64,000 nt of DNA from Spirodela intermedia. Lineage: Eukaryota; Streptophyta; Magnoliopsida; Alismatales; Araceae. Both the position numbers and the translations under genes were made by a program. This document shows positions 11,059-22,173 of this stretch, one piece after another; the stretch's first letter is position 1, and every line of letters starts with the position of its first letter. The notes beneath the pieces were generated by a model. It saw only the letters and a list, made by a program, of their open reading frames with translations, did no database searches and had not been told where the DNA came from. The stretch spans positions 4,484,001 to 4,548,000 of the forward strand of contig LR746271.1 of NCBI GenBank assembly GCA_902729315.2, given 5' to 3'.

Positions 11059-14000
11059 CACCCCTCAAATTGAATTATTGCTAGTTCCTTTGTAATAAAA
11101 TTATGAAAATTAATAAAAATTTAAAATTTCAAATATCATATTTCAATGTATAAAAATATAATTAAAAATAATAAACCTCTAGACACTTTGAACTCTTATA
11201 TCAAATATTTAACAATGATATCAAGCACTTAAATGTTTAAACACTCCTTGGAATAATAATTTAGACGTTATTTCTTCTATTCACATTTTTATCACTTCTT
11301 CACTCATAGATATAATTCACAAGATGTTTCAATTATCACTATTCATCCAAGAATAATATTGATCCTATATTTTTTTTCCATAGCTTGATTTTTGAAGTTT
11401 GTATTATGTTTCTTCTAAATTTTTTTTATATGTAGTAGTTAAGTAGATTTTCTTGTAGACAAATTTCAATAATAAGAATGATGTCTCACACCCTTCATGT
11501 GTACTCTTCATTTTTACAGCTTTCACATTATTTGTTTACTTTATAATAAGTATTTTTTTATAGAAAATTTTTGAGAATAAGAATGATGTCTCACATCCTC
11601 TATGTGTACTTTTTGTTTTCAAATTTTTCACATTACTCTTTTTTTAAAATAAATTCTAAAATAAATTATTTCTCTTGACTAGTCCTATAGATCAAGGTGT
11701 AAAAATCTCTATTAAACTGAAATGATCAATCAAATTTTCACATCAAGTAAATATTATCCATTAAGATCATGAAATTAAAATCTATAAAATCAAATCCATA
11801 TTATCTATTATGTATCTAAGGAGTATTCCAATATTTTATGCTACTAAATTATTCTTTTAACTCAATAATAATCATCCTAATATCTTTTGATATCAATCAA
11901 TCTAATTCATTTAATTTTCGTGCATGCAATATGATGTAAACAAATTTTAAATTAGATAGTTTTGATAGTTCTGCTTTTTGTTTTCAGTTCTGTTTTTAGC
12001 AGCAATGAATTTGTCAAAAATAAATCAAAACTATCCTCTTTATAGCTATAATTTCTAATTCAACAAAATATTTCTAGGGGATTGAAATGTGAGAAAAGGG
12101 TCTCTAGAATTTTAATTTTTTGGGTTTTTTTGACAATCTGTAAATTATTTTTTACTATTCCTAACAAAAAACTAGAAAACAAATGTTATAGTTTTTCTGA
12201 ATTTTATTTTTTTTCTTGTTGCTTTTATAAGTGATCATGAAACCAAATGCAAAAATAATGTTCTTAATCATCCTACAACATAAATTGAGACTAATACTTA
12301 ACCTCACAACTTAAAAATAGCATTGTCCTCAATGACATAGAAAAATCAGAACGAAATATGTAGAAAGTATCATTTTCAAGTGAACCATGTATAAATGCAA
12401 AGTTAAACACTAAAAATGTTTTCATAAATGATAAAGCTCAAAAAGACATCACCTAAGCCTCATTTTTAATTTTCCACTTCATCTTACACTCCTGCATTTT
12501 TTTCTATGGAAGAAAAAAAAAGAAAAAACATAAGTACAGAAATAAATACTACGAAATTCTAAAAAGAAAAAACTTAAGAAAAAATAGAATGAAATAAAAA
12601 CCATGGGTTGCCTCCCATGCAGCACTGAAATTAATGTCTCTAGTTGAACACATTAATCTTACTCTTAAATATTTTTTAATAATATATTTTTTCTGCAAGG
12701 CATTCATAATCTATGTAATGGTTAAGCCACTATCTATTTACCTTAAAGTTATGATCACTTTTAGGATCTTTAACACCCCCATGATCATATGTCTCTTCCA
12801 CCACATGAGGTCCTATCTATTTTGCTTTTAATTTTTTTGGGAATAATTTCAGCCTAGAACTATATAACCACACTTTTTGGCCAACATCAATTTTTTTTTG
12901 CAAATGTATTTATCATGAAAGGTTTTAGTTTTTTCTTTATATTATTCTATGATTTTCATAAGCTTCATTCCTCAACTCCTCTAATTTATGTAGCTGAAAA
13001 GTTCTATGTTCACTAGTTGATTTTTCATCCATACATAATTTTGTTATAGCCCATAATGTTTTATGTTTTATTTCTACAAGAAGATGACATGATTTTCCAA
13101 AAATGAGACAAAATGGGGACATACCTATGGAATTTTTATAACCTATTCTATAAGCCCATAATACATCTTGTAATTTCATTGGCTAGGTTTTCCTATCTGG
13201 TTTAACTATTTTTCTCAAAATTCTCTAAAGTTTTCTATTTGCTACTTCAACTTGCCCATTTGTTTGGGGATGATATGAAGTGGCTATTATATGGTGTACT
13301 TCATTCTTTTTCAATAGTTTCCTTAAATATTTATGTAAATTGTGTTCTTCCATCACTAATAATCACTCTAGGATATCCAAATCTCAAATTTTGAATTTGA
13401 AATATTACTTGGGTCTTTTCATGAAAAATTATTCTTTTAATTAGGATTATAAGAATTAGAAGAAAACTCCCTATTTCTATTAGAACGTGGGCTACTTATA
13501 CTTGTTTTCACATAAGCTGAAATAATTTATCTAAATTATAGTATTGAAATTTAGAATGATCATTTTCACCATATGTAGGACAAGTACTATTTGAATTAAA
13601 TTGAGAGTTCGGAGGCTTTCTAATATTATCAAAATAACATCATTTCTTAAATTAAAATAATCTTGATGATGTAATTCACAAATCTTCTCTTCTTATTCGT
13701 ATTATATAACTCAAAAAAGGCTTGATCTCTAGAATTTTCACTTAAATTCTCGTAAAGGCTATAAATCTCACCAAGGATTTTCTTTATAAAAACTACTTCA
13801 CATATAGAAGCAACTATATTTTATGTTATTTTAATAATCTATCATAAACAAATTTAATATTTTGAGTTAGTGCTTGGGTATAATACTGAATTTTCCATAT
13901 ATGTTTTCTCATATTTTGAGTTTTTTTTAAGAGATAAATTTTTGAAGAAAGACCTATTTTATATCTTTTCAATTAGTTAATTCGCTATCTAATGCAAATA

Positions 14001-14614
14001 GCTAGTAACTAGCCTTGTCTCTAAGTGTATGAGAAAATAATTTCATCTTAATAATTTCTCGTATAACTTGAGAGAGATTAATTAAATCACAAACCATATG
14101 AAATTTTTTTAAATGTTGAGGGAATTCCTTTTAAGGTAATCTATGAAAATTAGAGAGCATTTAGAAAATTTTTGAATTTATTTCGAATTTAACTATGGGT
14201 TCTAATGGGAGTCTAATATTAAATGTTCATTGAAATGAATTACGTATATAATGATTTTTCATGGCCATAAGGTTGTTCTCAATTTGACCTAACTTCCTTT
14301 AGGATCCATCAAAATTAATTTTTCTTTCAAAATTTTAGTTTTAGATGAAATAGTGAAAGAAGTTTTTAACCTTGGGTGTAAGGATCTTCTATTACATATA
14401 AAAATTAATAAATTCGAGAACTGTTTTTAATAACTATTGCCCTCCTTTAGTCTGCTTCAATCCTTGCCTTGCTACCTTTCATTCTCTTTTTTCTTTTTTT
14501 TAATTTTTCTAGAAGAAAAAAAAACAAGAGTTAAATATTTTTGGTATACTCTAAGAGAAAAATAGAAAAATACCAAATATTATATAATACATCCCAAACA
14601 ATATCATCAAAATT
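11059..14614 (-). mobile_element. Internal region of element #2
   Basis: This is the minus-strand interior of a B-type Athila-like element between its 5' LTR (14,615-16,504) and 3' LTR (8,645-11,058). Gag-like remnants lie at about 13,650-14,450 and the integrase remnant at about 12,700-13,400. A deletion near 13,890 removes about 75 bp that elements #1 and #4 retain. Element #3 shares the deletion near 28,603, which pairs #2 with #3. No reverse transcriptase is present. Confidence 0.8.
12700..13400 (-). pseudogene. Integrase C-terminal remnant, element #2
   Basis: This is a better preserved copy of the remnant at 1,080-1,760. The stretch 12,937-13,179 reads LQDVLWAYRIGYKNSIGM and then the integrase C-terminal region through EELRNEAYENH without a stop. 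Further upstream, sequence matching the YHP...NGQ region of integrases is broken by stops. Confidence 0.75.
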
Positions 14615-16504
14615 TGATGTGACTTTTCTTTTGTTATATAATAAATCACATAAATTTAAAATTTATAAAACTAGAAAATACTAATTTTTGAATTTTTAAA
14701 AATATTTAAAAATAAATAAATAAATTATAATTTAATAAAAGGTTCTAAAAAATAGTGAGAAATTTCAAAGTTGAGCATAGGGATGTAAGTTATGATTTTT
14801 AGAGTAAATAATGACAAAAAATATATTTTAAAATTAACTAAAAAGAGAAATAAGGGTGTAGATGTCAAGATGACATTAGTGCCTTGTGTAATACGATTTG
14901 GGTGAAAATAAGGTTCCACCCATTAATTCTTACATAAGCGACTACAAACGATTTAATAGGTTAAATTAAGAATTTTGAAAAACCAAAAGAATCATAATTG
15001 AATGAAGAAGATGTTAAAAACTTTAAATCACAAAAAATATTTCTAAATTAAGTGAAAATTAAGTTTAAAGTAGAGAAGACTGAGTTCCAATCTTGCAATA
15101 ACAATTGCTGAAATTTTGTATGTTCAGGAGGATCATCAACCAATGTCTATGGCCCCAAAAAAATCTCCTTGGACATAGATGTCCTAGGGATTCACTAGAT
15201 CTTCTTTCAAAGTTCAAAAAATGATAATAAAAGTTAAATTAGTTAAAAATAATAAAATAGAGTTCTAATGTCATAATAGTGATATGTCAACAATGGATCA
15301 AAATACTGAGCTTTAGAAGGATTGTTGTGCAATGTTTATAGTCTGAAAGGCTCTCCTTAGATAAGGACAACATGAACAATTTCTTAATCTTCTTACAAAA
15401 TCTAGAAATCAATGAAGTGAGTCATTGAATCATCTCTAATGGGTGTCACCCAATGGAGTAAAAAAATGATGATTTTATAGCTCTCTGGCAGCTATCATTC
15501 AATGAAGATGAGTTGGATGAAGGTGCAACATGTTTTAGGGAGCTTCATCTTGAAGTCCACACAATAAGAGGAGGCTCTTCTAAATATTTGGTATGCTCTC
15601 AAGAGGTGACGACTCATTTGCTAACAAATCATCTTCTTCTCAATGACGACTTGTTTGTTGATCAATTATAGATAATTTACTCATTGAATTTGTGATCTTT
15701 TTATCTAAAATTGTTCAAAAATTTTAATAACAATACTCCATAAATTTTATTAATAAGATTTTCACTAATGATTGAGTAATTTTGACAACTTAATCTTTTA
15801 CCAATAATTTGTAAGAAAATTATGATTTAACTAGATAAAAATATGAGTTTTGACCCTAGTAAGATTCAAACCCTCGTTGGTCACCTACTTGTATAAGAAA
15901 GTAAAATAAGTACACAAATAGTCTTATAAAGTGACATTATATAAGTATATACTTATAATAAATAAAAGGTAATTTAGGTATTAAAAATCATAAATTTTTT
16001 TAGAGAAGTCGTGACTACCAACTTAGTCCTACATCAATTATATATTGAATTTTAAAATGAATATATAGTAATACGAGATTTAGTAATCAATGTGTCTCAT
16101 TTTCACATGTACAACCACTCTTTACCCCACACCCAATTAGTCACTAGTTATGTAAAAAGAAAGTGATACACAAGTGTCTTATACTAGTTTATCTTTAGTC
16201 ACTTGAGCCTTTACTCACAACTCCTGTCTACTATATTTCTAACTTACTTGCGGGCCCAATTAGCCAGCAAGTTCCTTTATTTTTCTACCTTTTTATTTTT
16301 TTTTATTTTTTTAATTTATCTCAAAAAAATGATTATAAAAATTATATAAATTTATATAAAATCACATAATTAACCAAAAATTCAGATTAACTAACTAAAA
16401 ATCATTTTTCATAATTTAGCACAAATATAAGTCTATTTATCATGATTTAAGGCTAAAATATTATTATTAATTAATTATTAACTCATGATAATGAAGATTT
16501 ATTA
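14615..16504 (-). mobile_element. 5' LTR of element #2 (B type)
   Basis: The 5' end is at 16,504, where the terminal CA has become TA (seen as TTATTA instead of TTATCA on the plus strand). The 3' end is at 14,615. Relative to A-type LTRs it carries an internal duplication at about 15,080-15,410: a tract ending in the motif before the CTAGATCTTC box occurs twice in diverged form. It abuts the 3' UTR of the PreP fragment. Confidence 0.8.
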
Positions 16505-17853
16505 ATAGGCCAATGTTTAAGGTTAAATAAGTTGCTATAGTTCTACTATTAAAGAGAGAACAAGTGAGAGAAACATAACATGAGCCATGCTTGTGGTCAC
16601 AAAACCTTCTTGACTTTAAAGAACCCGCCCTTCTCCTCATTTGCCTTGGCCACATCATCAATAGATGCCACAGCTACCACAACTCCTTTATCTTTCACTA
16701 CCTCAATGGCATCTGCAAACTCCCTAAAGTGCTTCATGCTGCAAGGTGAGACATCTAGTGAGATCCCAGTTCCCAAGGCAATGCCATTCCCTAGCTGGAG
16801 CCTAACTTACCTAGTTGACAAGATTTCTTCATGCCTAATCTGCCTCTCCTCCTCTGTGATGCCCAGCAAGTGCCTCATAAGACTGAAAACTCAAAGCATA
16901 ATGTAATCATCATTAGACAAGTTGTGCATTTGATGCATGCAATAGAAAGATTTGAGAAGATAAAGGCACTAATACTCATTGCTTCCCATGACAATTGCTG
17001 TCCACGTGCATAGAAATATGAGATTTTCAACCTACAAAACCGAAGATCACAACCACACCTAGATGGGCTGCTCATGTGATTTATCACATGGTTTAAGCAG
17101 CTTAGTTTCTGGGCGATTATCATCCATTACTTTTCCGTCCATCTGAATCATATGATGTAGCCTACTATGTCACTTGAGAACTCATAACTGGCAGTGGCAA
17201 AGGGTTTTGTGTTTCTCAAGATGGGAGGACAACTCCAGTTATGAGATTGGCTGTTCATGTGAATTATCACATGGTTTAAGCAGCTCGGTTTCTAGACGAT
17301 TATCATCCAATACTTTTCCATCCATCTAAATCATATGATGTAGCCTATTACTCACTTGATAACTCATAACCGGCAGTGCAAAGGGTTCTGTGTTTCGCCT
17401 CTTATGAGATGCTTTCCCCTCTTGTTTAAACAATCTTGAGATTTTGAAGCCAGATAGGTGAAAACTAAAGACTTCCATCAAGTGTGTGTAGAAGAAACTA
17501 TCACCTGCTGTAACCCTTGGCGTCAGGTAGCTGATAAGGATCCACATCTCCAATGGCCCTGATGATTGCCTTGGTGAGAGTATTGTCATCCAGCTCTAGC
17601 TCACGGAGAAAATTTGCAGTTGCATCATACACATCAACTGTCTTTAACAAGTTTAGATCATGTGAGGACATATATGAGAAAACTCCTGCAAAAAAAAAAC
17701 AATGGGAAATGAGGGGAAGATAACCTAATAAATTGAGTAAAGTAGAAAAGAAATTCATTTGCTTGCAAAGGAAAATGGCAATCACATACCAGAGTCAGTG
17801 TCAAGAGCAGAATAAGTGCCGTATGCACCCCCACTAACTCAGATACAATCCCA
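16505..17853 (-). pseudogene. PREP: PreP C-terminal exons, minus-strand copy
   Basis: Four exons on the minus strand cover the PreP C-terminus: 17,790-17,853 (VSGGAYGTYSALDTDS, with a stop before it), 17,505-17,685 (GVFSYMSSHDLNLLK through DPYQLPDAKGYS), 16,811-16,882 (LMRHLLGITEEERQIRHEE) and 16,597-16,738 (MKHFREFADAIEVVKDKG to VKKVL and TGA). Donor and acceptor sites are canonical and phases agree. The 3' UTR runs to 16,505. Family members continue upstream with a catalytic HxxEH domain that is not present. The exon 19,373-19,713 precedes these across an LTR insertion. The frame is open in the last three exons, so decay is recent or incomplete. The inverted copy is 23,116-24,399. Confidence 0.88.
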
Positions 17854-19372
17854 TGATAAGTCTTCATTACCATGAGTTAATAATTAGTAAATAATATGGT
17901 TTTAGCCTTAACTCATGATAAATAGACTTATATTTGTGTTAAAGAATGATTTTTGGTTTTCAATTGATTAATGTGAATTTTTGGGTAATTATGTGATTTT
18001 ATACGATTTTTACAGTCTTACTTTTAAGATAAATAAAGAACCAGAAATAAAATTAAAATATTACAAAAATAAGGGGACCTGTCGGCCAGCCGGGTCCGCA
18101 AGCGGGTCGGAATATAGTAAAATCACAAAAATTAAGATTTGTAAAAGCCAGAAGAATCGTAATTGAACGAAGTATAGTTTGGTAAATTAAAATCACACAA
18201 AGTATCACTAAATGAAGCGTAAATTAAATTGAAAGCATGAAAACAAAGTTTCGGCATCACGACGGCGATGCGTCGGCGATGCACCGGAATCCTGAGCGTT
18301 TGGGAGGATCGTCGTGTAGTGTCCTCGGCCTCGAAGGCTTTCCTTAGACAAAGACGATGTGGGCAATCTCTAGATATTCTCGCAAAGTCTAGAGATCAAT
18401 GAAGTGGGTCGTCGAATTGTCTCCGGCGGCTGTCACCCGGCGAAGCGGAAAAACGGCGAGTTTGCGGCTCTCCGGTGGCTGTCACACGATGGAGAGGAGC
18501 TGGATGAAGGTGGGGTGCGTGTCAGGGAGCTTCATCCTCAGGTCCGTGCAGCAAGAGGAGGCTCTTCATCGCATCTGGTACACTCTCAGGAGGTGGCGAC
18601 TAATCTCCTGGCGGATCGTCCTTTTCTCGACGACAGCTTGTTCGTCGATCAATCGGAGATGATTTACTCGATGGATTAGCGATCCTTTTATCATGAATCG
18701 TTCAGAAATTTTAGTAGCAATGCTCCGCGAATCGCACTGATGAGATTTTCGCCGATGATCCAGCGATTCTCGTTGCTTAATCCTTCACCGGCGATCTACA
18801 GGAAAGTTGCGATAATCAAACAAAAATAAATGAATTTTGACTCTGAAAGGATTCGAACCTGCGTCGGTCGCCCGCCTGTGAGGAAGGTGTAACGCGGGTT
18901 TAGTCCCACATCGGTTGTGCGCCGATTTTTCGGGCAAATATATATTAATGTTAGGTTTATAAGAAAGTCTCTTCTCTCGCGTGTATGAGCACTCCTTGCC
19001 CCACAGCCGGCTGGGCAGCGGTGACGTGGAAGGGGAGTGGCGTACACGTGCCCTGTCAGTCCCCAAGCCAAGCTGCTGGAGCTCTTGCTCGCGGCTTACT
19101 CCCCGACTGCACTTCCGACCCGCTTGCAGGCCCGGCTGGCCAGTGGGTCCCCTCATTTTTGCAATATTTTATTTTTTATTTTTGGTTCTTCATTTATCTC
19201 AAAAGTAAGACTGTAAAAATCGTATAAAATCACATAATTACCCAAAAATTCACGTTAATCAATTGAAAATGAAAAATCATTCTTTAACACAAATATAAGT
19301 CTATTTATCATGAGTTAAGGCTAAAACTATATTATTTACTAATTATTAACTCATGATAATGAAGACTTATCA
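17854..19372. mobile_element. Palindromic LTR chimera with 5-bp target duplication
   Basis: Both outer ends are LTR 5' ends. The left 260 bp (17,854-18,113) is the plus-strand start of an A-type LTR, beginning TGATAAGTCTTCATTACC. The rest (18,114-19,372) is a minus-strand LTR lacking its 3' end and closing with the complement of the same terminus. The flanks are TCCCA on both sides (17,849-17,853 and 19,373-19,377). Removing the element rejoins a PreP exon in frame (LWD then CI). It is a foldback-like structure rather than an ordinary solo LTR. Confidence 0.85.
18903..19160 (+). promoter_or_regulatory. U6-like promoter and short RNA candidate, LTR antisense
   Basis: GTCCCACATCG at 18,903-18,913 is a perfect match to the plant snRNA upstream sequence element. 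A TATATA box starts at 18,939, 25 bp later, the spacing of Pol III-type plant snRNA genes. A start is expected near 18,968. A GC-rich hairpin region precedes a T5 run at 19,156-19,160, giving a candidate RNA of about 190 nt. This strand is antisense to the minus-oriented LTR that contains it. Transcription is inferred, not shown. Confidence 0.45.
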
Positions 19373-19713
19373 TCCCACAACTAGGTGTTGTCAATGTACT
19401 TTGAAATGACATATGAACTGCTGTGGAGCTGATATCCAGCCTCATAAATGTTGGCAGCTTTTCCAACATAATTAACTTGAAAGTGCAGGAGGAAAAACAT
19501 ATCATATCTAATAAATTTTATCATGGGCACCGCTGAGATTTCCAAAATGAATAGAACCTGAGTGGGAACAACGATGGCTTCCTTCATAGGTGAAAGAAGA
19601 GAACTCTAGGTGGTAGTCCTAGGGGATGGTATGCTTGGAATGGCATCAATGAACTCAGCAAGGTATTTGCCTGACTCTATAAGTATCTTCCCATCTGCTG
19701 TCATATTGACTAT
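19373..19713 (-). pseudogene. PREP: PreP exons upstream of the chimera insertion
   Basis: The minus strand reads VNMTADGKILIESGK, then a stretch ending EAIVVPTQ, then after a short intron NYVGKAANIYEAGYQLHSSS and YVISKYIDNT-stop-LWD. This matches the PreP segment just before the exons at 16,597-17,853. A TAG replaces the tryptophan codon of the family's NTWLWD motif, and the intron's acceptor appears mutated (CAAG in place of CAGG). The right edge at 19,713 is cut by an LTR. No inverted copy of this exon is in the window. Confidence 0.85.
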
Positions 19714-20409
19714 TGATGTGACTCAGTCGTTGTATATTAAATCACGCAAATATAAAATTTATAAAACTAGAAAATACGAATTTTCAGATATTTAGAAGTA
19801 TTTCTAAATAAATATATCAATTATAATTCAATAAAAATTCCAAAAATAGCGGTAATTTTCCAAGTCGATCACAAGGATGTAATATAATATCTGGTAATTA
19901 TTCAGAATTTTTCTCAATGAATACGATTTTCTTACGAATTTTATACTAGGAAATAAAAAAGAAATATATTTAAAATTCACGAAAAAAAGGAAATAAGGGT
20001 GCGGGCGTCAGGATGACGTCAGCACCTAGCGAATGCGAATCAGGCGGAAATAGAGTTCCGCCTAGCGATTCTTACATAAGCGATTACAGACGACTTAATT
20101 AATCAAATTAAAATCTGTAAAAGCGGGAAGAATCGTAATTTAACGAAGTATAGTTTGGTAAATTAAAATCACACAAAGTATCACTAAATGAAGCTTAAAT
20201 TAAATTGAAAGTAGGAAAACAGAGTTCCGGCGTCGCGACGGCGATGCGTCGGCGATGCACCAGAATCCTAAGCCTTCGAGAGGATCGTCGTGCAGTGTCC
20301 ACGGCCTCGAAGGCTCTCCTTAGACAAAGACGATGTGGGCAATCTCTAGATCTTCTCGCGAAGTCTAGAGATCAATGAAGTGGGTCGTCGAATCGTCTCT
20401 GGTGGTTGT
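19714..20409 (-). mobile_element. A-type LTR, 3' part of a split copy
   Basis: This is the 3' part of a minus-strand LTR (its terminus TGATGTGACTCAG starts at 19,714). It is interrupted at 20,409 by a plus-strand solo LTR and continues at 22,174-23,115. The outer flanks (ACTAT on the left, GTATG on the right) do not match, unlike the other A-type copies. Confidence 0.8.
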
Positions 20410-22173
20410 TGATAAGTCTTCATTATCATGAGTTAATAATTAGTAAATAATATAGTTTTAGCCTTAACTCATGATAAATAGACTTATATTTGTGTTAAAG
20501 AATGATTTTTGGTTTTCAGTTGATTAACGTGAATTTTTGGGTAATTATGTGATTTTATACGATTTTTACAGTCTTAGTTTTGAGATAAATGAAGAATAAA
20601 AAATAAAAATAAAAATATTGCAAAATGGGGGAACCCGCCGGCCAGCCGGGCCCGCAAGCGGGTCGGAAGCGCAGTCGGGGAGTAGCCGCGAGCAGGGGCT
20701 GGAGCGGCTTACTTGGACCGATAGGTGCACGTGTGCGCCACTCTCTTTCCACGTCACCGATGGTCAGCCGGCTGTGGGGCAAGGAGTGGTCGTACACGCG
20801 AGAGGACTTTGCCTAGAAACCAAACTTTACTATATATTCGCCCGAATAATCCGCGCACAACCGATGTGGGACTAAATCCCTTGTTCAGGGGCGGGCGACC
20901 ACCGCGGGTTTGAATCCTCCCAGAGTCAAAATTCATATATTTTTAACTGATTATCGCGACTTTCCTACAGATCGCCGGTGAAGGATTAAGCAACCGGAAT
21001 CGCTGGATCATCGGCGAAAATCTCGTCAACGCGATTCGCGGAGCATTGCTACTAAAATTTCTGAACGATTCGCGATAAAAGGATCGCAATCCATCGAGTA
21101 AATCATCTCCGATTGATCGACGAACAAGCCGTCGTCGGGAAGAGGACGATCCGCCGGGAGACCAGTCGCCACCTCCTGAGAGCGTACCAGATGCGATGAA
21201 GAGCCTCCTCTTGCTGCGCGGACCTGAGGATGAAGCTCCCTAACACGCGCCCCACCTCCATCCAGCTCCTCTCCGTCGGGTGACAGCCGCCGGAGAGCCG
21301 CAAAGTCGCCGTTTTTCCGCTCCGCCGGGTGACAGCCGCCGGAGACGATTCGACGACCCACTTCATTGGTCTCTAGACTTCGCGAGAAGATCTAGAGATT
21401 GCCCACGTCGTCTTTGTCCAAGGAGAGCCTTCGAGGCCGTGGACACTGCACGACGACCCTCCCGAACGCTCAGGATTCCGGTGCATCGCCGACGCGTCGC
21501 CGTCGCGACGCCGAAACTCTGTTTTCCTGCTTTATCTAGAGATTGCCCACGTCGTCTTTGTCCAAGGAGAGCCTTCGAGGCCGTGGACACTGCACGACGA
21601 TCCTCCCGAACGCTCAGGATTCCGGTGCATCGCCGACGCATCGCCGTCGCGACGCCGGAACTCTGTTTTCCTGCTTTCAATTTAATTTACGCTTCATTTA
21701 GTGATACTTTGTTGATTTTTATTTACCAAACTATACTTCGTTCAATTACGATTCTTCCGGCTTTTACAGATCTTAATTTGATTAATTGAGTCGTCTGTAA
21801 TCGCCTACGTAAGAATCGCCGGGCGGAACTCTGTTTCCGCCTGATTCGCGTTCGCCGGGCGCTGACGTCATCCTGACGTCCGCACCCTTATTTCCTCTTT
21901 TTTTTTGTGAATTTTAAATATATTTATTTTTTATTTCCTAGTATAAAATTCGTAAGAAAATCGTACTCATTGAGAAAAATTCTGAATAATTACCAGATAT
22001 TATATTACATCTCTGTGATCGACCTGGAAAATTACCACTATTTTTGGGATTTGTATTGAATTATAATTGATATATTTATTTTGAAATACTTCTAAATATC
22101 CGAAAATTCGTATTTTCTAGTTTTATAAATTTTATATTTGCGTGATTTAATATACAACGACTGAGTCACGTCA
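20410..22173 (+). mobile_element. A-type solo LTR nested in another LTR
   Basis: A 1,764-bp LTR with TG...CA ends lies in the opposite orientation inside the LTR 19,714-23,115. The flanking 5-bp repeats are GTTGT (20,405-20,409) and GCTGT (22,174-22,178), one C/T difference. There is no internal region, so it is a solo LTR. It contains a 144-bp tandem duplication at 21,391-21,678, the snRNA-type promoter on its minus strand (USE 20,862-20,872, TATA 20,831-20,836), and several overlapping open frames shared by all family copies. Confidence 0.88.
21391..21678 (+). repeat. 144-bp tandem duplication inside a solo LTR
   Basis: Two almost identical 144-bp copies start with TCTAGAGATTGCCCACGTCG at 21,391 and 21,535. 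The other A-type LTRs in the window carry one copy. Because 144 is divisible by three, the plus-strand frame at 21,280-21,789 stays open through both copies and yields a repeated peptide, but this is a by-product rather than evidence of a gene. Confidence 0.9.

Noticed and set aside
16505-17853. Functional presequence protease gene
   Set aside because: Only C-terminal exons are present, an LTR splits the upstream exons, a stop precedes them and the catalytic domain is absent.
18785-19227. Several overlapping open frames of 75-123 codons on both strands
   Set aside because: They lie inside an LTR, recur in the same place in sister LTRs and overlap each other on both strands; GC-rich composition explains them.
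20410-22173. Protein gene with a duplicated 48-residue repeat (21,280-21,789)
   Set aside because: It is an LTR with target duplication, and the peptide repeat is a by-product of the 144-bp tandem duplication.
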